64,000 bases of DNA, taken from positions 124,001-188,000 of the forward strand of contig JASFXZ010000092.1 of NCBI GenBank assembly GCA_032209605.1, written 5' to 3'. Shown piece by piece: positions 12,757-21,949 of the stretch. Position 1 is the first letter of the stretch. Each line of letters opens with the position of its first letter. This stretch comes from Mactromeris polynyma (lineage: Eukaryota; Mollusca; Bivalvia; Venerida; Mactridae). The translations under genes and the position numbers were made by a program. The notes below the pieces were generated by a model. That model was not told the origin of the DNA and searched no databases. It worked only from the letters and a program-made list of their open reading frames with translations.

Positions 12757-12963
12757 TGGCCTTCCAGCTGAAATACAGTGCTGAGGCACTACCTGGTAAA
12801 AGCCAGGCTGAAGTGATCCCAAGAGAGAGTACTAAGAAAAAGTACGAAGTTAATAGGCAGGACAGAAAGTTTTTGTCACCGTGGGCCAAAGATCAGCCAT
12901 AGTTACGCTTCTATGATGAAAGAAAAACAATATTTTGTGACTGTTGAGATGGAGATAGAGGAA
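12757..12963 (+). pseudogene. Remnant of a hAT-like / ZNF862-like TTF-type zinc finger N-terminus
   Basis: From the ATG at 12757 the frame encodes a Lys-rich leader, then 'DRKFLSPWAKDQP', a TAG stop, and 'LRFYDERKTIFCDC' before another stop. The arrangement 'W-x-K-x-x-P-W-L-x-x-x-D-E-x-K-x-x-F-C-x-x-C' is that of the TTF-type zinc finger found at the start of hAT transposases and their ZNF862-like descendants. The first stop replaces the expected Trp (TGG to TAG). Only the N-terminus remains, followed by unrelated AT-rich DNA. Family assignment rests on this short motif; a chance match is unlikely but possible. Confidence 0.5.
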
Positions 12964-13415
12964 GACGCTATCGAAAAATTGATTTGTTTTTACTCCAGGA
13001 ACTAAATAAATGTTTTAAAACAAGTAGTTTGTTTTTACACTTTTATTACAAACACATTGAACATATAACATACTTATATCAGTGATTTTAAGACAAATCC
13101 TCACAAAAATATTCGGGCTAGTGAATTTCCATTTGGGTAATCGAGTAATCGTAGTCTGTATTGTGTTTATTATCTACAATTATGGGCGAGTCTATGATTA
13201 GAGACATGTAATTGTAACCACTACCATGCTAACATATCTTAAAAAAACACAGAATAATTCAATAAAGTAATTCTGAATGTTTCCCATTTCAATTTTCATG
13301 ATTTACGTCAAACACCTAGCTGGGATGTAGACACTACGAAGTTTAGGAAGAATTTTAAGTCAACAATATTTAAAAGAAAATCATTCTGATAATCATGGGT
13401 TCTGAAAATCTGAAC

Positions 13416-13500
13416 TTACCAGGGAGTTGTGCAATACTTTTAAACAATTTGTTCAGTAATTCTTTCTCTACTTTCCTTTTCGCACGCTACCGGAAGTCAG
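13416..13500 (-). promoter_or_regulatory. Likely untranslated first exon and ETS-type promoter of the helicase gene
   Basis: On the minus strand an ACTTCCGG motif (plus CCGGAAGT, 13490-13497), a core promoter site for ETS factors in TATA-less housekeeping genes, is followed by ~70 bp. That ends in a strong donor, CCCTG|GTAAGT, with exon end at 13420. The first coding exon is preceded by a pyrimidine-rich tract and TATAG at about 11132, a fitting acceptor. The inferred leader exon is ~13495-13420 with an intron of ~2.3 kb. No transcript evidence is available to me. Confidence 0.6.
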
Positions 13501-13559
13501 CAACATTGATTTCATGGTATTTTCGAATTATATTTTTTTTGCCAAATGATTCGCATTTA

Positions 13560-14340
13560 GAGTTCTATTTATAACTTAACAAATATTCAATAGCTTCGTT
13601 TTTTAAATATGTAATTCTTCATACAGATTGAATTTTTGCTTATTTTCGTGTGTTGGGGCGGATAGAATTAAAATTGTGTTAGCTCTTTAACCCCCCCCCC
13701 CGGTGTATCTAAATCTCAACCGTTGAGGCCGATTTACATATTTAATTTCTCAACTGGTGAGGCCGGAACGCCTACTGGATAGATAGTTTGGAATTGTAGC
13801 TTAATGGTAAAAAGTAAAAAGGCATCCTCTTCTTATAGAATAGTTTTCAATCAAGTATTGATTGTTAAATGATTCAATAATATGTAAGATATCACTTAAA
13901 AGTTGTTTTTGCAATCAACGCATCTAAAATTCGAATTTAAGATACAAATTACTTTTTCATGAGAAGCATTTATTTCCAACGAGTAAGATCTTGTTCAATA
14001 TTTAACCCGAGTTTGAAACAACGTTTTATTTCTATCTAACGATAGTCGCCGATGAAGAGCATTTTTTAAGCAGTATATAAATACTAAATGACTGAAGTTT
14101 ATTTGGTAAATAATCACCACTTTGCGATGTAAAGGGAATGAAAGTGTGCTAATTGTACGTCTTTGGTATGAGACCTTCACTCATGATAGTTAAAGTGTAA
14201 TACATGTATACAACTGAGACCCTTTTCAATACTGACAACAATTGAAGTGTGCACATACGTTTTTGTTTAATTTGAAAACACTTGAAGCCGTGTTTTTATA
14301 CCATAATAAATAGTGAATAATATTATTACTGTTACATTTC
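13560..14340. other. Unassigned stretch with two isolated satellite cores
   Basis: Mostly AT-rich DNA without genes. A run of about 13 C (from ~13691) is followed by two copies of the satellite core (AACCGTTGAGGCCGATTT near 13708 and AACTGGTGAGGCCGG near 13752). These are outliers of the array starting near 14341. Confidence 0.5.
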
Positions 14341-16107
14341 AGTGTCCAATATACTCAGATACAATGTATTTCCTAACGGATGAGGCCGATTTCAATATTA
14401 CAAACAACAAATAAAGTCAGATATAAGCTTCGATATCTATCCCAACGGGTGAGGCCTATTTCAATATTGCTCACCAATAACGTAACTAAGATACAACTTT
14501 TCATGTATTTCCCAACGGGTGAGGCCGATTTCAATATTACAAACAACAAATAAAGTCAGATATAAGCTTCGATATATATCCCAACGGGTGAGGCCGATTT
14601 CAAAACTGCTCACCAATAACGTAACTAAGGTACAACTTTTCATGTATTTCCCAACGGATGAGGCCGATTTCAATATTACAAACAACAAATAAAGTCAGAT
14701 ATAAGCTTCGATATCTATCCCAACGGGTGAGGCCTATTTCAATATTGCTCACCAATAACGTAACTAAGATACAACTTTTCATGTATTTCCCAACGGGTGA
14801 GGCCGATTTCAATATTACAAACAACAAATAAAGTCAGATATAAGCTTCGATATATATCCCAACGGGTGAGGCCGATTTCAAAACTGCTCACCAATAACGT
14901 AACTAAGGTACAACTTTTCATGTATTTCCCAACGGGTGAGGCCGATTTCAATATTACAAACAACAAATAAAGTCAGATATAAGCTTCGATATATATCCCA
15001 ACGGGTGAGGCCTATTTCAACATTGCTCACCAATAACGTAACTAAGATACAACTTTTCATGTATTTCCCAACGGGTGAGGCCGATTTCAATATTACAAAC
15101 AACAAATAAAGTCAGATAAAAGCTTCGATATATATCCCAACGGGTGAGGCCGATTTCAAAACTGCTCACCAATAACGTAACTAAGGTACAACTTTTCATG
15201 TATTTTCCAACGGGTGAGGCCGATTTCAATATTACAAACAACAAATAAAGTCAGATATAAGCTTCGATATATATCCCAACGGGTGAGGCCGATTTCAATA
15301 CTGCTCACCAATAACGTAACTAAGGTACAACTTTTCATGTATTTCCCAACGGGTGAGGCCGATTTCAGTATTACCGACTCTTATAGGTATATACAAGCTG
15401 TTATATATTGCCTATAATGGCTGAGGCCGATTTCCAAACAACTTCCAAATAAAGCGCCTATCAATCACTGTCCAATATCCCAACGGGTGAGGCCGAATGA
15501 AATACTACTTCCAAATGAAGTGAGCATCCATCAATATTTATTGTCTTATTGGGAACAGATAGTGACACATGTTGAGTTTGTTTAAATTTCCTAACGGGTG
15601 AGGCCGATTTCAATATTACAAACAACAAATTAAGTCAGATATAAGCTTCGATATAGATCCCAACTGGTGAGGCCGATTTCAATACTGCTCACCAATAACG
15701 TAACTAAGGTACAACTTTTCATGTATTTCCCAACGGGTGAGGCCGATTTCAGTATTACCAACTCTTATAGGAATATACAAGCTGTTATATATTGCCCATC
15801 GGGTGAGGCCGATTTTAGTACAACTTCCAAATAAAGCGCCTATCAATCACTTTCCAAAATCCCAACGGGTGAGGCCGAATGAAATACTACTTCCAAATGA
15901 AGTGAGCATCCATCAGTATTTATTATCTTATTGTGAACAGATAGTGACACATGTTGAGTTTGTTTAAATTTCCTAACGGGTGGGGCCGATTTCAATATTA
16001 CAAACAACAAATTAAGTCAGATATAAGCATCGATATATATCCCAACTGGTGAGGCCGATTTCAATACTGATTTCAGTATTACCGACTCTTATAGGAATAT
16101 ACAAGCT
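14341..16107. repeat. Higher-order satellite with conserved AACGGGTGAGGCCGATTT core
   Basis: The core AACGGGTGAGGCCGATTT recurs about every 70 bp (longer for one spacer type), each time followed by one of five spacer types: A ('caatattacaaacaac'), B ('caatactgctcaccaat'), C ('agtattaccgactc'), D ('acttccaaataaagcg') and E ('gaatgaaatactac'). A and B alternate to give a 139-bp dimer repeated about six times; B itself alternates between two variants, a 278-bp super-period. From ~15348 the order is C-D-E-A-B-C-D-E-A, a five-part unit of ~384 bp. Cores stay closer to each other than spacers do. Short ORFs on both strands follow from repetition. Confidence 0.93.
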
Positions 16108-16680
16108 TATGAAGCTGCCATGAACGTTGACGTCTTTTTTCAATTTGAGATGCACTGAGCTTGTGAACATTGCACTTTTTTCGCAGTTTTGTTTGCAGAA
16201 AAGTTTTGAAGATTCTTTGTACGGTTAACTGAGACACCCCTAGTTAGTTTGACATTTCACGCTGCAAATTTACGAATAACGTCAGATGTTGACGTTTTGG
16301 GTGTTCTCCGATATGGCCTTGGGCTTGTCACTACCAACAATGCATCATCCTTTGCAATGCTTTACTTGGGTGTAGTCTATGATCGTAGATAAGTTTGCTA
16401 CATCCGTAAAGGGCACGACGATCATTCAAAACTGAAATTGTGTTCAACGCGATGCGTTTGCATCAGGCTTCATGATCGGCCGGAGCTAGGTTCAACGGCA
16501 AAACCGAGATTACGGTTACCCCTAAATGATCGAAAAGGTTAATTCTCAGTTATATGTAGACACATTTCTAAAGCAATTAATTACAAAGGATGTCCCAAGA
16601 ATGTTTCCATGTTATCAAATTAAGGGCATGTTATATCACAAGTGGATGCCTAAATGTTCGGATGCCGCCCCATTAGTTAT
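16108..16680. other. Unassigned stretch, possible transposon debris
   Basis: No open frame of note. Its position just before a Tc1 C-terminal remnant suggests decayed transposon body, but I cannot align it to a transposase with confidence. Confidence 0.3.
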
Positions 16681-16930
16681 TGTTATTTGAAGGATCCTTA
16701 AAAGACGTTACAGAAGCGGAAAATCTAAATTTTGGCAGACCTTAAACGAGCGTTGTGGAACGAATGGCAGAATCTGGAGCAATCTGTAATCAACAAGACC
16801 CTGGAGTCGTGGCCCTGGATCCCAAATAGAACATTTGTTGCAATTAAATTGTTATTATGTGCCATTTATAGATCGAATAAAAGTGTTTCAAAACTTGTGA
16901 ATCACCTCTCGTTTATTTCAAATGAATAAT
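16681..16930 (+). pseudogene. Tc1-like transposase C-terminal remnant
   Basis: The frame from 16732 encodes 'DLKRALWNEWQNLEQSVIN' then 'ESWPW', matching the usual C-terminal stretch of Tc1 transposases (LK-x-A-L-x-x-x-W-x-x-I-x-x-x-x-I-x-x-L-x-x-S-M-P-x-R). Just upstream, in another frame, 'FWQTLNERC' partly repeats this region, pointing to a frameshift. The catalytic core is missing or unrecognisable. Confidence 0.55.
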
Positions 16931-17189
16931 CAATATCCCGCTCGTACGGATTTAAACTACATTGATCAAGACACATTGGATTATAGACAATCATTTTTGC
17001 TCTTAAAATATTTATGATATTTTCCTTACCTGGACAATAATATAATACGTAATAAGTGTATTAGTTATTAATAGAGTTTTGCAGCTAAGTCGGATGTGGA
17101 CATCAGATTAAAATAGGGGGTTTTCTCAAGATAATTTCATGTGATGGTATATACGTGTATGTACTAATGCCTGGCTAACTATTCCATGG

Positions 17190-17350
17190 GCAGTCGGCGC
17201 TATTGATGGTACATCGCATGAAATAAATTGATCAAGTGACGAACGACAACAAGAATATTATTTAGGTTACAGACATAATCACGCTCTACATTCACAGATT
17301 GTAACACATAACAGCGGAGTGATTGATTACATAGTAGTTGGAGCATTATT
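17190..17350 (+). pseudogene. Harbinger-like DDE transposase fragment
   Basis: Translation gives 'AVGAIDGTSHEI', a stop, and then 'ERQQEYYLGYRHNHALHSQ'. Those blocks match DDE_Tnp_4 (Harbinger-type) transposases: the AIDGTH block carrying the first catalytic Asp, then R-QQ-YYSGYR-x-H. Stops and loss of the remainder mark it as dead. A ~100-bp piece of it recurs at 17931-18030. Confidence 0.6.
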
Positions 17351-17895
17351 TACTGTGTCCAACATCAAGAGGTCTTTACAACCAGTTACAGGCATATGCA
17401 TAATGGTTTGACCATTATATATACTGAGTCCTACCTCAAGGGATCGGTGCGATCAGATACAGACATATATAGACTGTGGTTTGGGTATTATTTACTGTGT
17501 CCAACCTCAAAAGGGTCTGTACGACCAGTTACATGCATATACATAGTGAATTGACAATTATTCGCTGTGTCCAACCCCAAAGGGTCTGTATGACCATTTA
17601 CGTGCAGATACATGGTGGTTTTAACATTATTCGCTGTGTCCAACCCCAAGGGGTCTGTATGACCAATTACATGCATGCATATACATAGTGGTTTTAACAT
17701 TATTCATTGTGTCCAACCCCAAGGGGTCTGTATGACCAATTACATGCATATACATGGTGGTTTTAACATTATTCATTGTGTCCAACCCCAAGGGGTCTGT
17801 ATGACCAATTACATGCATATACATGGTGGTTTGACCATTATTCACTGTGTCCAACCCCAAGGGCTCTGTGCAACCAATCTTTATTGACTTAATAC
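17345..17895. repeat. ~70-bp satellite ('gtgtccaaccccaaggggtctgt'), about eight copies
   Basis: The unit runs 'ctgtgtccaaccccaagg', 'ggtctgtatgacca', 'ttacatgcatatacatgg', 'tggttttaacattatt' at 69-74 bp spacing. Copies toward the right end are almost identical; those at the left are diverged. Related blocks lie at 19045-19130 and 20868-21262. Open frames on both strands are a by-product of periodicity. Confidence 0.92.
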
Positions 17896-17930
17896 CCATG
17901 AATTGGCACAATTTAATAAAAAAAAGAAAA

Positions 17931-18030
17931 AAGAATATTATTTAGGTTACAGACATAATCACGCTCTACACTCACAGATTGTAACACATAACAGCGGAGT
18001 GATTGATTACATAATAGTTGGAGCATTATG
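17931..18030 (+). repeat. Second copy of the Harbinger-like fragment, bracketing the satellite
   Basis: Nearly identical to 17251-17348 ('aagaatattatttaggttac' to 'gttggagcattat'). With the first copy it forms ~100-bp direct repeats on either side of the satellite. Confidence 0.85.
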
Positions 18031-18339
18031 AATTGGCACAATTTAATAAAAAAACATTATGAAATAAACAAAATATACACATTTTCATACCTATATGTAT
18101 GACCGACCGGCGCAGTCCAGATATTTAAGTAAGTGCTGTTTTCTGAACAGCTAGAGTAACACGATTTTTATGGCGCGAAAAGGAGCACCGAAGTTATGAT
18201 TTTAAAATATAAGTCATTAATGTACAGACGTCATTTCCTGCAATTTTAACTGCATCAGTTGCAAAATGTGCTGTAGTCGCACAAATTTTACACTTCACCT
18301 GTTTTTGATTTTGACTTAAAAACGGCGTTGAAGGATGGG

Positions 18340-18930
18340 ATAGGGAACTATCATTAAAGTGTACGTTTCATTGGATAAAACACCCACAGACACGATGAAA
18401 ACATTACAGAGTGGCACATTATATTCGTCAGTTTCCTGATCGCTTGTATATAAGTGGCAAAACATTTTTCAATCCAGCGTTTATCAAAGAAAGATGATAA
18501 GGGTAGGCCGAAGAAAATTAACGTCAAAGTCATTGCGTTGGTTGAGAAAATCGTTATGGAAGACTATCGGGTGTGTGTCCGCAATATTAGTGAACGCCTT
18601 GGACTTAGTCACGGGACAGTGCTTAACATACTAAAATCCGGAACTTGGAATGAACAATGAGTGTGCTCTCTGGGTCCCTAAATTTCTCTTAACAATTAAC
18701 ACGGAGGCATCTATTATGAAAAGTTATAAGTGAAATTGTGACGTTAACGTCAATGTGACGTTGCGACGTGCGCCGCATATCCTACAGTGGCCATTGTGAA
18801 TCTTGCATTATTTTGTTACTGTTTCATGTAACTGCCCAGTTTTTTGAATAACGTATCATAAATGGCTTGTGGTTAAAGAGATATACATGTATTTATCTTT
18901 TTGTTATCGAACTTTTTGGACACACCTCGT
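18340..18930 (+). pseudogene. Mariner-type transposase N-terminal remnant
   Basis: 'GRPKKINVKVIALVEKIV' and 'NISERLGLSHGTVLNIL' (within 18454-18660) are the linker and second helix-turn-helix of a mariner-type transposase. Upstream 'YKW' and downstream 'NECALWVPKFLLT' (the family's 'VCARWVPHLLT' block) sit in other frames, so at least two frameshifts are present. The catalytic domain is gone. The end 'ggacacacctcgta' at 18920-18932 may be a terminal repeat. It is a lineage distinct from the mariner at 58.6 kb. Confidence 0.6.
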
Positions 18931-19039
18931 ATGTACCCTTTAACCTGCTTAAGTGCCTTGTGTTTTGTGGATTGTTGTTTTCATGGAGGTCTGCGTGGGG
19001 AGGCATTGTCTTATGTATGTGGCTTTTCCTGTAGCTACG

Positions 19040-19130
19040 TATTCTCTCTCTTTAATACATGGTAGTTTTAACAGTATTTACTGTGTCTAACCTCAAGGGG
19101 TCTATACAACCAGTAAAAGGTCTAATCATG
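19040..19130. repeat. Isolated unit of the ~70-bp satellite
   Basis: 'catggtagttttaacagtatttactgtgtc' style sequence followed by 'aacctcaaggggtctata' matches the unit of the 17.3-17.9 and 20.9-21.3 kb blocks. Confidence 0.75.
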
Positions 19131-19135
19131 GTTGT

Positions 19136-20230
19136 TTTATCATTATTTACAGTTATGGCCCTTTGATTATGCCACATATAGTATATATGGTACCATTCTT
19201 GTCCGGACTACTTCTCAGAAACTACTTGCTGGAATTCAACAAAATTTCATGGGATGCTTCACTACCAAGAGAAGATGCGCATACTATCACACGGTTTTGG
19301 TTCAACTATTTTTCACGGAGTTATAGCCCTTTGATTATGCCACATATACTACATATGGTACAATTCTTGTCCGGACTAATTCTCAGAATCCAATGACTGG
19401 AATTCAACGAAACTTCGTGGGAAGCTTCACTACCAAGAGGAAATGCGAATATTATCACTTGGTTTTGGTTGGAATATTTTTCCATGGAGTTATGGCCCTT
19501 TGATTATGAAACATAGTACATATTGTACCATTCTTGTCCGGACTACTTCTCAGAAACTACTGACTGGAATTCAACAAAACTTCATGGGAAGCTTCATTAC
19601 CAAGAGGAGATGCGCATATTATCACACGGTATTGGTTGGACTATTTTTCCACGGAGTTATGGCCCTTTGATTATGCCACATATAGTATATATGGTATCAT
19701 TCTTGTCTGGACTAATTCTTAGAAACCACTGACTGGAATTCAACAAAACTTCATTGGAAGCTTCATTACCAAGAGAAGATGCAAAACTTCATTGGAAGCT
19801 TCATTACCAAGAGAAGATGCGCATTTAATCACACTGTTTTGGTTGGACTATTTTTCACCGAGTTATGCCCCTTCTATTATGCCACATTTAGTATATATGT
19901 TATCATTCTTGTCCAGACTAGTTCTCAGAAACCACTGACTGGAATTCAACAAAACTTAATGGGAAGCTTCAGTATTAAGAAGAGATGCTCATATTATCAC
20001 ACGGTTTTGGTCAGACTATTTTTCACAGAGTTATGGCCCTTTGATTATGCAACATAGTACATATATGGTACCATTCTTGTTCGGACTAATTCACAGAAAC
20101 TTTTGACAGGAATTCAACAAAACTTTATGGGAAGCTGTATTACAAAGAGGAGAAGCGCATATTATCAGGAGTTATGATGGGTCTGTTTTTCATATAGTTA
20201 TGGCCCTTTGATTATGCAACATATAGATTA
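19136..20230. repeat. ~168-bp satellite with 'gttatggccctttgatta', about six or seven copies
   Basis: 'ttatggccctttgattatg' recurs at about 19150, 19320, 19490, 19658, 19863, 20031 and 20202. Between these are 'ccattcttgtccggacta', 'ggaattcaacaaaacttc', 'gaagcttcattaccaagag' and 'gcgcatattatcacacgg' in fixed order. One unit has a ~40-bp internal duplication around 19745-19820. The frames are satellite translations, not genes. Confidence 0.9.
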
Positions 20231-20514
20231 AATATTATCAGCTATGCAAGATAATCAAAATTATATTCTTTTAATTTTTCAAGTAAGTTTTTTGATGTAG
20301 GTAAATGTTTGTCTACGTAATGTTTATAATATATACATGTATATATTTGATTTCAAATATATTTTCTTGTTTTTATGGCACCTTTCAAGATCACCTTATG
20401 TCAGACCTCAAACAATAAGCTTTGGTTTTGTTGTTTTAAATTATGATAAAAACTATTGAACAAAAAGGACATTCACACACTGGTACATCTGTCAACACCA
20501 TACTTATTTGATCA

Positions 20515-20865
20515 TCAGCTGATATGGATTTGTATCAATCTACAGTCTTTGTTGTAAAGATACGCATTGCATTGACATGGGCACTTGAATTGTGAATAAA
20601 GGCTTCTTATATCTGTAGCAAGATTCCTTTTTTCAGGTTTGTTTTCAGTTAGCAGTATTATCCTAGCCCAGCATGTAATTAAATTGTTCACTATCTCAAT
20701 TTCATTGTACATTTTTGTATACCTATCCAGGACATTTCCAGTGCTGCATATAACATTCAGATTGTAACCATCAACAAAGTGAGATTTTCCAATTAGAGTC
20801 TTGTTCGAAGTTATAACCATACTTCGGGGAGCATCCATCGGTTCCACCGATATCCTTGTTATCAT
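20515..20865 (-). CDS. Unrecognised ORF between satellite blocks (doubtful gene)
   Basis: A 116-residue open frame abutting the satellite at its N-terminal side. It contains Cys residues and a 'DGYNLNVICST' stretch that vaguely resembles the B-strand of an Ig-like domain, but there is no matching Trp or second Cys in the expected places. It could be a degraded exon or chance. No promoter, splice pair or neighbour supports it. Confidence 0.15.
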   Translation of the reverse strand: MITRISVEPMDAPRSMVITSNKTLIGKSHFVDGYNLNVICSTGNVLDRYTKMYNEIEIVNNLITCWARIILLTENKPEKRNLATDIRSLYSQFKCPCQCNAYLYNKDCRLIQIHIS

Positions 20866-20867
20866 TA

Positions 20868-21262
20868 TTTACTGTGTCCAACTTCAAGGGGTCTATATGA
20901 CCATTTACGGGTTTATACAGGGTAGTTTTAACATTATTTACAGTGTCCAACCTCAAGGGCCTATATGACCAGTTACGGGTTTATACATGGTAGTGTTAAT
21001 ATTATTTACTTTGTCCAACCTCAAGGGGTCTAAATGACCAGTTACGGGTTTATACATGGTATTGTTAACTAACATTATTTACTGTGTCCAACCTCAAGGG
21101 GTCTATATGACCATTTACGGGTTTATACAGGGTAGTTTTAACATTATTTACAGTGTCCAACCTCAAGGGGCCTATATGACCAGTTACAGGTTTATACATG
21201 ATGGTTTTAACAATATTTACTGTGTCCAACCTCAAGGGGTCTATAGGACCAGTTACAGGCCT
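20868..21262. repeat. Second block of the ~70-bp satellite, about six copies
   Basis: Units 'tttactgtgtccaacctc', 'aaggggtctatatgacca', 'ttacgggtttatacatgg', 'tagttttaacattatt'. Same unit as 17.3-17.9 kb but with 'acctcaaggggtctat' and 'gggtttata' variants, so the two blocks have homogenised separately. Confidence 0.9.
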
Positions 21263-21609
21263 AGAATTATAAAAAAAATATGAAGCTTTTTGTTGGAAAG
21301 TAATATTGTCAACCTTTGGAGAAATACCATCACCCTTGTCTGCACCTTGAGTGACAGTTATGACATAAAACAATATGATATTTATATACTTGGCAACTGT
21401 AGAACTCACCCAGTTTGCTATATTCAATGGTTCCCCTAGTTTCATACAAGTAAAAACTTCACAGACATAAAAGATGTCAAAATATGAGCAACACTGTATA
21501 TTTCTTAAGGTTATCAAATTGTAGTTCTAATGAAACATGACAATTAATTAAAGTATCATTATTTACTGTCAGAGGCACTATACATACACATTATTTACAT
21601 GGCGAATTT

Positions 21610-21705
21610 ACCAGACTTGTCCAGGATTTGCACCTGGGACCTCTCAAGCCAACAATCAAGATGGCACGGAGCGCTCTAACTACTGAGCTAACAAATTGAA
21701 CAGTA
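21610..21705 (-). repeat. tRNA-derived SINE head
   Basis: On the minus strand 'TTAGCTCAGTAGTTAGAGC' is an excellent A-box/D-arm and 'GGTGCAAATCC' a B-box-like arm. The spacing between the boxes is a little long. Likely a SINE remnant, not a tRNA gene. Confidence 0.55.
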
Positions 21706-21949
21706 AATGTCTCCATTGTAACCGCTAGCAATTAAGAAAGGTAGACATTTCAAGAAGTAATTGTTATTTTACTTTGGTTTCCTATTATGCACAAATGCTG
21801 ATATGAATATTGTTTAAATGCAATTTAGATTATATGCAATTTTAACAGTATTTAAGTTAGAAAAAGGGATTGGATGACTTTATGTGACACAAGAAAACCA
21901 ACATATCCCACCAGGGATTAGTTTAGTTTTCAATTAGCAATAACCACGC

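Noticed and set aside
14461..15967. Series of 60-76 residue ORFs on both strands
   Set aside because: They recur every 139 bp with the satellite, overlap each other and occur on both strands.
14341..16107. CRISPR-like array (constant ~20-bp repeat, ~50-bp spacers)
   Set aside because: Spacers recur in fixed classes, the context is eukaryotic with introns, and no cas gene exists. It is a higher-order satellite.
17476..17911. ORFs with repeated 'CVQPQGVCMT' or 'GHTDPLGLDT' peptides
   Set aside because: Both strands of the same ~70-bp satellite; no start, splice or domain support.
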